Notes under the pieces: model-generated
The model's input: the letters and a program-made list of their open reading frames with translations, nothing else
Databases searched by the model: none
What the model was told of the DNA's origin: nothing
Source: Peronospora farinosa
Taxonomy: Eukaryota; Oomycota; Peronosporomycetes; Peronosporales; Peronosporaceae
Assembly (NCBI GenBank): GCA_947646735.1
Contig: CANTFK010000829.1
Location: 248,001 to 312,000 of the forward strand
Length of the DNA stretch: 64,000 nt
Reading direction: 5' to 3'
Program-made: the position numbers and the translations under genes
Shown: in pieces, positions 8,986 through 19,133 of the stretch
How the letters are laid out: every line of letters begins with the position of its first letter
Position numbering within the stretch: position 1 is the stretch's first letter

Positions 8986-10476
8986 CTATGCAAAACTTGT
9001 GAAAAACTCGCGTAACGGGTCCAGTTCGTCGTAACGAGTCATGTGTGAGGTGAATATGATCGACTTGGTGTCGTTCGCGGTGGCAGCGGGAATCGTCTGA
9101 ATGTAAAACATTAGCGGCACAAGGTTGAGTCGCAAATTTTCGTCGCGGGTGAACTCGTTTCGCTTTTTCCACTCTGAGTACGTGTCTGCGACTTCCACGC
9201 GAATCATCCGGGCATTCTTTGGAGCATACGAGTAGAAAGCGTACTCAAGGGGTAACTCCGAGTACCGGCAATACGGACACCACGGTCTGTTATTGTTTTG
9301 GAATCGGCCTGCTACCATCATTAGGAATGTAGGGACCGGGTTTTCCTCATACTCATACTTAGCCATGAAATCCACATAACTATCGTAGCCTTTTACCGTT
9401 ATAATCTGCTTGTTTTTAATGTCTTCTGGAACAAAGAGTACCTCAGGTTGGTCCATGTTCTTAAACAAATACCGCAAGAACGGCTCGTCATACAACGATC
9501 GCTTCACAAGCATTCCTTCCGTCCTGCCACTGTGTCCTTCCCACTTCATAATACAAGGCACACCCTTCACGTGCAAGTCCGGATCATTGTAAAACTCATT
9601 CTGGTATTTCCAGTATTTTTCCGAACCTGCAAACACCGTCACAAGTCGGTTGCGTTCTGGGGACTTGGAAAACACGTCATACACGTGCTTCTTTCCCTCT
9701 GCACAAACTTCAGACCAGTCGCTCGCCTTGAATTGCTCATCACTACACACGAAAAAAAGGAACAACGACTCATTCGGATTGTACTGGTAATTCTCCAAAA
9801 ACTTCATCGTCGCTTCATATCCAGATATTTCCTGATGTCTCCCAGCGAACGGATCCACCGTCAATGGCGCTGCAATTTGCTCAGGTACAGTTTCAATAGC
9901 AACCTTTTCCACATCAACCACCACTGCAGACTCCACGGAAGCTTTCATCTCGGTAGTCTGCACCTCTTCCTGCATCCTTGTCATCTCATCCACGGTCTGC
10001 ATCGGCATCCCCGAGCCATGTCCTTCAAGCTCTTTGTTTACCACCACTTTCTGCACCTCGTTCGGCTTTTCCAACACTGTAACATCAACATTTGTAGCTA
10101 CTGGAACAGCAGAAAGAGGTGAAGTTGTTGGAAGCACGACTTTGGGACGTCCGCGCTCCATAATTTCACGCGGTTCTTCTATTCGCTCAGCAATTTTCAC
10201 GTCAATTGCATCATCGCTTGTAATATGCATTGAGTTGCTGGCTTTACGCAGCTTACTGAGCTGCACCGTCGGTGCGAGGTGTCGCTTTAAGGACTTTTCT
10301 AGCTTGAAACTTTCCAAGCTGGAAAAGTCCCCAAAAAAGTGCCAGCTTGCAAGAAAACCCACATACACCACAAAGAAGCCACCGGCAAGTAAATGTAACG
10401 GTTTAAAGCGTCTCAATCGGAGTGCACCATGACGACGTAGACGCTGGCGGTCACGTCCGTATCGAGGTAACGCCAT
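8986..10476 (-). CDS. Membrane-anchored double TRP14-like thioredoxin-fold protein, copy 1
   Basis: This intronless 496-aa protein has an Arg-rich N-terminus, one membrane segment at about 27-47 and a long variable stalk to about 210. This suggests a type II protein with its C-terminal part in the lumen or outside. Two thioredoxin-like domains follow, related to TRP14/TXNDC17 (DUF953). Domain 1 (about 215-340) has WSEVC at 254-258 where the redox CxxC is expected, so only one Cys remains. Domain 2 (about 360-490) keeps WCPYC at 399-403. The family signature YWK plus N-F and a cis-Pro-like VPCIMKW is visible in domain 1. It is the first of three tandem copies on this strand. A thiol-disulfide role is inferred for domain 2 only. 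Confidence 0.8.
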   Translation of the reverse strand: MALPRYGRDRQRLRRHGALRLRRFKPLHLLAGGFFVVYVGFLASWHFFGDFSSLESFKLEKSLKRHLAPTVQLSKLRKASNSMHITSDDAIDVKIAERIEEPREIMERGRPKVVLPTTSPLSAVPVATNVDVTVLEKPNEVQKVVVNKELEGHGSGMPMQTVDEMTRMQEEVQTTEMKASVESAVVVDVEKVAIETVPEQIAAPLTVDPFAGRHQEISGYEATMKFLENYQYNPNESLFLFFVCSDEQFKASDWSEVCAEGKKHVYDVFSKSPERNRLVTVFAGSEKYWKYQNEFYNDPDLHVKGVPCIMKWEGHSGRTEGMLVKRSLYDEPFLRYLFKNMDQPEVLFVPEDIKNKQIITVKGYDSYVDFMAKYEYEENPVPTFLMMVAGRFQNNNRPWCPYCRYSELPLEYAFYSYAPKNARMIRVEVADTYSEWKKRNEFTRDENLRLNLVPLMFYIQTIPAATANDTKSIIFTSHMTRYDELDPLREFFTSFA

Positions 10477-10661
10477 TGCTTCAGTGCGTAATCTCTAAAT
10501 GATGTGGCAAAAGGCTATACAATTGACAATTGACATAACCTTTCAAGCACATTTATACTTGGAATTATATGTAAGTGGACTGGAAAGACGAGACCGTGGA
10601 AATTTGTCTACCGTCTATATCAATCAAAACTGTTGCACAGGAGTTCGTGTATTCAAAAGTA

Positions 10662-12017
10662 TTAGAGTGGGTTCTTCCAGCCTTGGAATACACCTTGTAG
10701 ATCGTCAGGACGGTCAAAGCGCGCTTGATATCGCGCATACGAAAAAGTGTGGGCATTCGTGTCTAAAGTCGCCCGGTACATCCATGGCACGCCACGAATC
10801 ATTAAGCTCGTGTCCTGCCTCCACTCGTTTTTAGCACGATTTTTCCAAATGCTATAAGAATTCACCGTCTCCACCTTTACGAGCCGTGATCCTTCTGGTG
10901 CAAACGCGTAATACGCGTACTCGACCGAAGTTTCAGAGAAGCGGCAGTATGGACACCAGGGACGGTCGTTGGATTCCAGTCGGCCAGCAACGAAAAAGAG
11001 AAACATCGGTCCTGTCGGAATAGTCAGCGACGAATTCCCTCCAGCCGCAATGGTATCCATGTACGACCGGTAGCTCTTGTATCCCTTAAGCAAAACAATC
11101 TCTTTTGATGCAATCTTTTCTGGAGCTAATAGAGGATCTAAAAAGTCTTCGTTCTTAAAGAGATACCGCAGCAGCGGCTCGTACAACAAACTCTCCTCGA
11201 GGATCATACCAGACGTGGCACGCTTTGCCCCAGGAGCACCTCCATGCCACTGCATGATTGCAGGAATCATTTTAACCTTTAGATCCCCATCTGTAACGAA
11301 AGCGTTAGGAGTCACCCAGTCCTGTCGTGAGCCGGTGTAGATAATTAGCAATCTATTCCGCGATGGAGATGTTGTAAAAACTTTGTATACCAGCTGCGAT
11401 GCGTATACACACACACTTCGCCAATTTCGATGCTGGCCGTGCTCGTTTCCGCACGTAAAGAATAAAAAGAGCTTCTCATCTGAACCTTTAGGTGTCGTGT
11501 AGTTGGCCAAATATTTCATTGCAGCATCGTATCCAAAAACAACGTCATGGCGATCCTCGAATGAAGAGGTCACTTTACTAGTTGTCACAGGAGATGTTAT
11601 CAGATCAGCAGCTTTTGTGGCTGATAAGTCCCGCGTCACGACCGCAGTCTCAGGAGTCGACAAGGGGGTGGTAACAACGCGCAAGTTTTGCACTTCCTTC
11701 CTGACTTCTACTGCGTCTGAAAATGGCTCCATTTTTTGAGGAATCAGAAGAGGTTGTATGGCTTCCTCTTCTTCTCGAGTTGTACGTTGTTGTCGCTCTT
11801 CACCACGTTTTATTGCCAATCGATTATTATTATTGACAAGGTCCTTGTCAACGTTTACGACGTTGGCTCGTACGTCAGATTGACTTGTATTGAACCACAG
11901 ACGAACTCGAAGCCAAAAGATACAGTACAAGGCAAATAATCCAGCGGCTATCATGAACCATTGTCGCCGTCGAGCGCTAGTGTTGGCATGGCGATGACCT
12001 CGAGCCTTCGACGACAT
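10662..12017 (-). CDS. Membrane-anchored double TRP14-like thioredoxin-fold protein, copy 2
   Basis: This intronless 451-aa paralogue of the neighbouring copy 1 has a basic N-terminus, a membrane segment at about 20-38 and a polar stalk to about 155. Domain 1 (about 158-290) has WRSVC at 199-203, again with a single Cys. Domain 2 (about 308-445) keeps WCPYC at 354-358. N-glycosylation sequons occur (NYT near 172, NSS near 328), which fits a lumenal position. It lies 185 bases upstream of copy 1 and is most like it (both have RPWCPYCR), so this pair is probably the younger duplication. Confidence 0.8.
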   Translation of the reverse strand: MSSKARGHRHANTSARRRQWFMIAAGLFALYCIFWLRVRLWFNTSQSDVRANVVNVDKDLVNNNNRLAIKRGEERQQRTTREEEEAIQPLLIPQKMEPFSDAVEVRKEVQNLRVVTTPLSTPETAVVTRDLSATKAADLITSPVTTSKVTSSFEDRHDVVFGYDAAMKYLANYTTPKGSDEKLFLFFTCGNEHGQHRNWRSVCVYASQLVYKVFTTSPSRNRLLIIYTGSRQDWVTPNAFVTDGDLKVKMIPAIMQWHGGAPGAKRATSGMILEESLLYEPLLRYLFKNEDFLDPLLAPEKIASKEIVLLKGYKSYRSYMDTIAAGGNSSLTIPTGPMFLFFVAGRLESNDRPWCPYCRFSETSVEYAYYAFAPEGSRLVKVETVNSYSIWKNRAKNEWRQDTSLMIRGVPWMYRATLDTNAHTFSYARYQARFDRPDDLQGVFQGWKNPL

Positions 12018-12984
12018 TAATAGTATGTGCTCTCTCTGCCACGTTTACACTGCCTCGTTTCTGTATACCTTGAAGGTTATTGATACCGGTATCGAAAAGG
12101 TTTGCCGCGGTACAACCATGCAGTTGAGGGTATCGCACACCTTGTAGCGTGCTATCGTGTCCATTTATCCTGATCACCTTATTGTCATTGCATGTAAAAA
12201 ACTAAAACAGTATCTTTTGCAAATTTGCCTACATTAAAAGGACGCTATGATGACGTTGGTACCCGATTATTGTGTGTATTGTCGCTTTTCCAATAGGATC
12301 AAGGCGTTCGATATTTCTATGCGAGTCTTGACTTGTTAATTTGCCTCGACATGATAGCATTCGGCTAAAATTCGGGTAGCTAGTGGCGTCTTTTGGGTTT
12401 ATAGACCCAGTAAGAACCGTAAGAATTGAACCAGGAGAAGTATGTTGCATAGTTCCTTTTCCAATTCCAGACAGTTTATCCACGCCAGTCCACAAATAAC
12501 CATGTCATTACCTAGTCGTCACTACCGATGCTGTTAACAGGCGTGGTGTTTGTAATCCGTTCCCTAGGTACTGCAACAATGTTATCCGCTCTCACGTCGC
12601 CGACTTCTGTTTCAATCATGTGGTTCTTCTAGAGCATCTGCAGCACCGTACGCCATTAGCATCGTAGCTTTAACCGTCAAGGTATCGGTAGCACCTTCAA
12701 GCGCGACCTCATGATCGTACAACACCGCGTTTTCTTCTTCCGTCCGGTACGTACGGACCCGTCGTTGCTGCAGCGTGCACTTCCTTGTCCTCGACGCCTC
12801 GTGTGATCAGCTTCTCCATTTACTAGCTACTCTTCCATATAATTTCCACCGCATCTATACGTCTCCGCTACTTCCTGCGCGTCCGTCTTAACGCGTCTGT
12901 TTCCTTCAGCTCAGACATTGTCTTCTTCATGACATTACGGTCTCGTCGGCGCGATGACCAGATGAGACAATTGTCCTCTAGAAT
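12018..12984. other. Spacer with degraded coding-like sequence
   Basis: No intact gene is present. On the minus strand between about 12960 and 12500, protein-like runs appear in alternating frames (for example MEKLITRGVEDKEVHAAATT, then DHEVALEGATDTLTVKATML, then IETEVGDVRADNIVAVP), separated by frame changes and stops. This looks like a decayed gene of unknown family. It sits inside the TRP14-like tandem array between copies 2 and 3. Confidence 0.35.
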
Positions 12985-14034
12985 CTAATTAAGTTGTGCT
13001 GTCCGAGACTTGTTTTTGAAAAATGTCTGCAGCTCTTCGGTCTCCGAGTAGTCTAGCGTGAACTGGTGCACGTCAATCTTGTTAGCAAGAACGTCCTTCC
13101 TGACATAGCCGATAAACGGCACACCTCGCATAGGCACCACGTCCTGGAACTCGCGCAGCTTGAACGGGTTCATTGGCTTCTTCCACTCCTTGTACGTGTT
13201 AGCGACCGTCACCCGTACCATGATGGCATTGTCTGGCGCCGTGTAGTTGTAGTAATGCATCACCACCACATCTGCACGGTCGCAGTACGGGCACCACATT
13301 CTTCCATTGAATTCGTGGTATCCAGAGACAAAGAATAGGAAAAGCGGGTAACTATTGTCATAGGTTCCTAGGTAATCAATCACCTCTCTCGGCGAGTGCA
13401 TGGTCAGCACCTTGTTCTTGTTCGGCTCTCCAGCCAACGGTTTCTTCACTTTAAAGGCATAGTCGAGCAACGCCGTGTCTGTGCAGAAAGACTCAGTGAG
13501 CATCGTGGATGAATTGCCACCTCCTTCGTACCGCATGAGTGTGGGGATAAAGTCCAAGTAAAAGAGCCCATTCTGTCGAAACTCATTCATCTCATCTTTC
13601 CAATAAGAGTGCGGGCCCACACGGATCTCAACGAGTCGAGAGCCTCGTGGGGCACGCAAAAAGGTGTCCATCACGGGCTTCTTGGCTCGCTCACAGTCCG
13701 GGCACCAGTACCTGCCATTCTCGTTTGCATCACTCATAAAGAGGATATACAGCGGCCCATGTGCCTCCACGTCATACTCACTCACGAATTTAGACCCTGC
13801 TTCAAAGCCCTGTAGATACAGCACAGAGTGGCCGAGCACGTGGTTACGCAGTAGTCCATCATGCTTTGAATTCTCTAAGTCTTTTATTGAGCGAAAAGAG
13901 ACGCTCACAGACGCGAATTGAAACATGTAGGTCAAGGACAAGAGAATAGTAGTGGCCAGTGCCATCTGCATCAAGCGCATGGAGCTCATTGTCCGGCCGC
14001 CCCCCGAAGGTGCTCCTCCCTTGAGCTTTGCCAT
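12985..14034 (-). CDS. Membrane-anchored double TRP14-like thioredoxin-fold protein, copy 3
   Basis: This intronless 349-aa protein has one N-terminal membrane segment at about 22-42 and a short stalk. Domain 1 (about 74-200) has the full TRP14 motif WCPDC at 110-114, followed by the family hallmark VGPHSYWKDEMNEF and the cis-Pro segment IPTLMRYEG. Domain 2 (about 208-340) has WCPYC at 247-251. It is the only copy in the window with two intact CxxC sites. Sequons NSS and NYT suggest a lumenal location. TRP14 is otherwise a soluble cytosolic thioredoxin-like reductase; the membrane anchor and doubling are the unusual points. Confidence 0.82.
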   Translation of the reverse strand: MAKLKGGAPSGGGRTMSSMRLMQMALATTILLSLTYMFQFASVSVSFRSIKDLENSKHDGLLRNHVLGHSVLYLQGFEAGSKFVSEYDVEAHGPLYILFMSDANENGRYWCPDCERAKKPVMDTFLRAPRGSRLVEIRVGPHSYWKDEMNEFRQNGLFYLDFIPTLMRYEGGGNSSTMLTESFCTDTALLDYAFKVKKPLAGEPNKNKVLTMHSPREVIDYLGTYDNSYPLFLFFVSGYHEFNGRMWCPYCDRADVVVMHYYNYTAPDNAIMVRVTVANTYKEWKKPMNPFKLREFQDVVPMRGVPFIGYVRKDVLANKIDVHQFTLDYSETEELQTFFKNKSRTAQLN

Positions 14035-14141
14035 AAGTTACTCTCTCGAAGTTGATAATGTAAGAAATCAAGCTTCAGTTGCGTCAGTTATTTATATGTC
14101 AAGTTGCGCAACTTTAAAATGGTTGAAGTTGAAGTTGAAGA

Positions 14142-17100
14142 TTAGATGTTGCCCGCAATCTGGACACCGACAATGGCGCTGGCATAAAGGAAGCAGACAA
14201 GTGACAGAAGAAACTGTTCCGATTCACGGACTTCCATTGGTGAGCGCGATAAACAGATTCCAGTCGCAGCCGCGCCTTGTAGCAACGCGCATAGATAGCA
14301 TTGTACCCATCGAACCCAGATACGCAGTGCCCAGGAGCTCATTACATCAAAAATGGCGGCCAGGACAACATATTGCTGTCGGAGAGATTCCAGTTCATTA
14401 CAAGTTCGTTTCCAGTGTCGAGTGGATCGAGAAATACCCAACCACGTGCAAGTGCAAGTAAAGATGAACTTGAGCGCACAAGCGTGGGGTAGAGGGAGGT
14501 CTGCAGACACTTTGACGAAGAGATACAGCACGAGATATGGCCAGACGACCACGTTGTGCAAGTAGTCGCCCAATTGGCTGGTCAAGGTCGAAGCAGACGC
14601 GTCAAAACACTCTGGACTGTCGATTGACGAAGTGCTGATACGTTTACGCTGAAACGCAGCGATTTGAGTACAAGTCCGTCGCTTTACGAGCCGCGGACTT
14701 CCAGTCTTCACACTCTTTCTTCCACTCACGCAAAGTGCGTCAGTATCTGCTGTCCACTCAACTTGGACATCGGAAAACAAAGAGAGAGGCTCGGGGAGGT
14801 TGCTATTGCGTTGATCGACAAAGTACTTGTCGACGATCGGTCTGAGCCATGTGTAGAAGCCACTAGGGTCGCTCTTGATGCGACACAGATGCTCATTTGC
14901 AGCGCTTGTTGCAGGCCTTTTGTTGTTGCTCTGAATCTTTTCGGCTTCCTTACGAATTAGGTAGAGCAACACACCAGCCATTTTCTTGATTCCAAAGTTC
15001 AGCATGGACTTGGGAATTGTACATTTGGGGTCGATATTGACCACAATGCACGTGCGGGCTTGCATGCGAGTGACAGGCTCAATCAGTGCACGGAAGCCCT
15101 TGATTTCCATACGCCCTGCGTTCCACCCTTGCAATGTAGGGACTGGAATGGAGCTTGTCACGGACGACACGTCAACAGATCCTCCAAGCAATAGCAGACA
15201 GCGATTTTCATACAAGGCATTAATGCCGAATGCTTGAATAACTGTGTCACGCTGCAAGAATGGAGATGTTATAGCCAGGTATGCCGCTAGTTCCGCGTGA
15301 CTTTTTTCCTCAAGCAGGAGTGATTGCGAGCAAAATGGCGCCCACACGCTGTAAAGGTCTACCTCGCGAATAACAGATATCGTGTTGAAAATGTCCACGC
15401 CGTCGACAAGACCTTCCATTTTGATCCATATCGATCCGTCTTGATCAGGTTTCCAGGATGTATGTACACCCAATGCTGTCTGCCCGCATTGCCACTCGTC
15501 GTCACATTCCTTGTCTCTAAACTCGTTTAGCGCTATCACACCTTGATCACGTCGCTCTATAATGTGGTCAAGCAACTCTCGCTCATCGTGCATTGCCCTT
15601 AGAACCGTCGCCTTAGTTGCAGCGATGATCTTGTTGGTACTGTTCATTTCGGACAAGAACGTCTTAAGCCGATCGATTAGAAGTCCAGCTGAAAACATAC
15701 GCTCTGTTGTTTTCAGAAGCACCACCTGCTGCCATACCCAGTCGATGTTGCTAGACGTGACAGTGACAGTAGAATAGTCTGTCAAACCACAGTCTTCGGA
15801 ATCATTTGTTTTACTGTCTGAGCTCCCATCTCGCTGTTGAGACGATACATTTCTTCCACTTGTCCACTCTTGTGACGAAGATGAACTGATGCTTGCTGTT
15901 ATACTGGTATCCGAAGCATTGCGCTTCTTTCTAAACACACCTGACAAACGCTTTGACATTTTGTACTTGTTCCGTAGTGACTGCCGCTTGCTTCCACCCA
16001 CAATTGCCATTGCTGCTTTGAATGTCACCACGCAAACGTCGCCGCTGTGGCGCAGTAGGCGAGTTGTCTCAGCGAATGGTACATCCAGAACGTACGAACC
16101 ATTAATCTCGTAGACGAGGTAGCCTGCTGGTACAAGCACACGTTCTGTCCCCATATATGGCAAAGACGTAGAAGAGTGTAGCGTAGACGTTGTAGCACGT
16201 TCCGAGGACGAAAGCTCCACAAGTGACGTGCTTTTGCTACTAGGAGTAAATTTTGCTTTCACAACTGTAGCAGGAGGGGCAACAAAATCACACTTAAGAA
16301 CGGCCCCCGTAGCTACATCTTCATCGAGCGGGCGTAGCGCGCACAGCAAATCAGTTTCACCTTGAGACACAAGGCACCTCAACACATTTTGCGGCTCTTT
16401 GAAGCAATGATACTGAAGAGATGCTTCGCGGTCGGGGTGAGTAAAGCCAAGTTTGAGTGGACGTGGAGCTCTTTGGATCTCGCTTAAAATATCATTAAAC
16501 TGGAAATCAGTCACGGAAATACCATTCACTGAAGTGACAAGGAGTCCTGGCTCAATGCGCTCAGTAGTGCAGGCCGCAGCCTCACTGTCTTTTTCGCAGA
16601 AAGCTACGAGCACTTTGCTCGAAAAGAGGTCAGTCTCCAAGTGTAGACCAATTTTCTGCTTTCGGAAACTAACGGTAAAGTCATCGTCCAACGGTGTTGA
16701 TGATCCAAATCCACTGCGTGAAGCTGTCTGTGCTGATGTCACCGAGCTGGCACGGAAACACTTTGCCACCGATGACGGAGTGTTGAAAAATGATGCAGAG
16801 CTGATACACTCTGCCGAGGAAGAATGGTTCAGATGAGGGAATTTGCCGTTATTGGTTTCAAGCTCCGTCAAAGGTGATGACGGAAAGTCTGCCGAGGAAG
16901 AATGCTTCAGATGAGAACTTTTGCCGTTGGTTATTTCAAGCTCCTCCGGAAGTGACAACGAAGAGGAGTACGGTCGTGTGCTCTGCATGGTCGGCAGCTC
17001 ACTGCGAGACGCCTCATGGTCATCCCATTCCTTGCTCATACTATTTGTCTCTGGACGAAATGGTCGTTTGTTGTTGCAAAAACAGCTGCCTTGTGGTCGT

Positions 17101-18082
17101 AGGCTGGCTTGCACAGCCTTACGCTCTTTCGTCACATGAGCTCCGATCACGCTTTTACTGGCAGATGAGCTCATACTTACCGGTGGTTTCGAGGCCGCAA
17201 CAGCAACCTCGCTCCGATGCCGCACAACTTGAGAAGGAATACTTTGCACCGCGTTATCCTCTAAAGTTTTGGCATAGTCAGCATACCCTGCACAAGCTTT
17301 TCGCAATTCGGTTATGAACGAAGGCATCCTTGCCCGTAACAGCCAATTCACGATATAATTTGGGATGCTAAAGTTTGTGTCGTCTTCATACTCGAGGTGA
17401 AAGTCACAAGAATCTGTCGAGTCCGGTAGACTACGAATACACAATCTCAGCGTGCACGTTTCCACTCTCACTCGGGTCTCATTGACCGGAGCATCGGCAT
17501 GATGTGCAGCCTGATACAGTACCACAAATGCGTTTTGGCTTGGGTAGAACTCGACTCGTCGTCGATAGACGTAGTCACGATTGGTCAGAGGCCACGGCAG
17601 GTTCAATGCAAAGTACATGACGTCGCTCACGTGCTGATGTTCGACCACGTACAGCTGATGGACGGTATCGTCCCAGGACTTTCGATATCTTGCGTCCATG
17701 AGTGCGTTAAAGAGCGTATCGGCCGAGAATGGCAGCCACCCTTTGGCATAGTACACAGGTAGACTCGAGTCCTCTTGGCTCGGACGGAAGATCTTCAAGT
17801 CTTTTTCGGCATAAATGGGTTCCTCCAGGTTGCCCCATACTGTGTCTTCGCCCATCTCAACAGCATCTAAAGGGAACGATATCAAAGAAAGAGGTGTTAG
17901 CTATAAAATAGTCGATGATTACTCGACGAGATCTTGAGCGAGAGAGCCGCCCATGTATTAGTCGTACCATCGAGTTCGGCGTCGCTAAATTCAGGGTCAG
18001 AACTGCGATGTACAAGTGGCGGACGTTTACCAAGTGCAACAGCGCGGGTGTGGGTGGATTTAGGGCCCTCGAACGAACTCAT
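14142..18082 (-). CDS. START-PDZ-PDZ-START-like membrane protein
   Basis: Exon 1 is 18082-17923 and exon 2 is 17866-14142, joined across a 56-nt intron (GTAATC donor, CTAAC branch-like motif, CCTTTAG acceptor, phase 1), giving 1294 aa. An N-terminal START lipid-binding domain (about 75-255) is seen from the WDDTVHQL and NRDYVYRRRVEF blocks. Two PDZ domains follow in the middle (about 450-525 and 580-670, each with a V-N-G or E-I-N-G core). A second START/SRPBCC-like domain lies at about 865-1060, and the last 140 residues hold several hydrophobic segments, probably membrane-spanning. The region between is Ser-rich with an internal repeat (SSAD/E with LKHSSS and LNHSSS). Likely a membrane-tethered lipid-transfer or scaffold protein. 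The gene would otherwise have no ATG before residue 58, which supports exon 1. Confidence 0.78.
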
Positions 18083-19133
18083 GATAGATCGGATGTGGTG
18101 CGTCCCGTGATTCCTTAGACTTCGATATCTGGGTTTTACTTCAACTTGCTGTCTCCTGAATGACCTTCTCTTGTTTCCATCACGAGTCGGCTCACAGACC
18201 TTTGAGAGAGGTTCAAGCCCTGACGCACCACGTCTAGTAAACAGTATTGTTTTTATATTACGGCATGTCCTGTATACTCACGCACAAACTTCTTCGCAAG
18301 TCCTTTCATGACACTGAAATCTAGAAACTTGGATCCCTTTTACTGGATGCGTCTATTCACCACGAGTCTCACCGTAGGGCTTTGAAATCGTTAGCGCAAT
18401 TCCTGCATGAGCGACAAGTCTCATATATTCAGAGCGTTGTCGTCTGCAGATTGCAAAGACTACTGTCCTTCTACCATCGTAACCAGACCACGGACGCAAT
18501 AGCGCTCGTCTGCGTGGTCAAAGAGATGGTGAACAACAATCACTGCGATAAAGAACACATGAGAACATGCAACTCAAGTCAATTGTTGTCGTACGAGTCC
18601 TTGCATCTCGTGGCTCCTTCTTACGGATCCCTCAGAATGGCGACAAAATGATCCTCGTCTCATCAACTGATCGTGCTGGAAGGATGATGCCCATGGCAAG
18701 AGACGTGATCCAAGGAGTAAGATCGTTTCATACTGCAAAGAACGCAAGAGCAGTCCTACATTTCCAACGACACGTGAGAGCACAAAAACGAGCACAAGTT
18801 CACGATCAAAGAACAATTCGTGTTGCTCGATCAAAGGCTCGGTTTAGGTTGGTTACTTCTGGCTGATAGACGGAGGACCATGTATTTTTTTCCTTGTGAA
18901 GCGCAGAGTCTCGGATTTGAGCAAAAGGGTCTCTCACAACTACAAGAGGAATCGCACTTGCTGTCCATAAGCGTTATCCACTTGTATCTTGAGGTTTGGT
19001 GTTTGGGCGTTGGGTTCAGCTGCCGGCTGTCGGCTCTCCTGTTCCACCATGTGTCTTGCCTTACGCTGTAAAAGACCCAGTCTCTTTCGAGCCGACATGC
19101 AGCTGTTGTATCATTCGTGGTGCTCGTAATAAC
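18083..19133. other. Divergent intergenic region
   Basis: About 1.05 kb separates the start of the START-PDZ gene (minus) from the start of the FYVE gene (plus). Frames on both strands are short and show no domain. It presumably holds the two promoters and 5' UTRs. Confidence 0.45.

Noticed and set aside
10034..10432. 132-codon plus-strand frame
   Set aside because: It is antisense to the N-terminal stalk of TRP14-like copy 1 and has no recognisable content.
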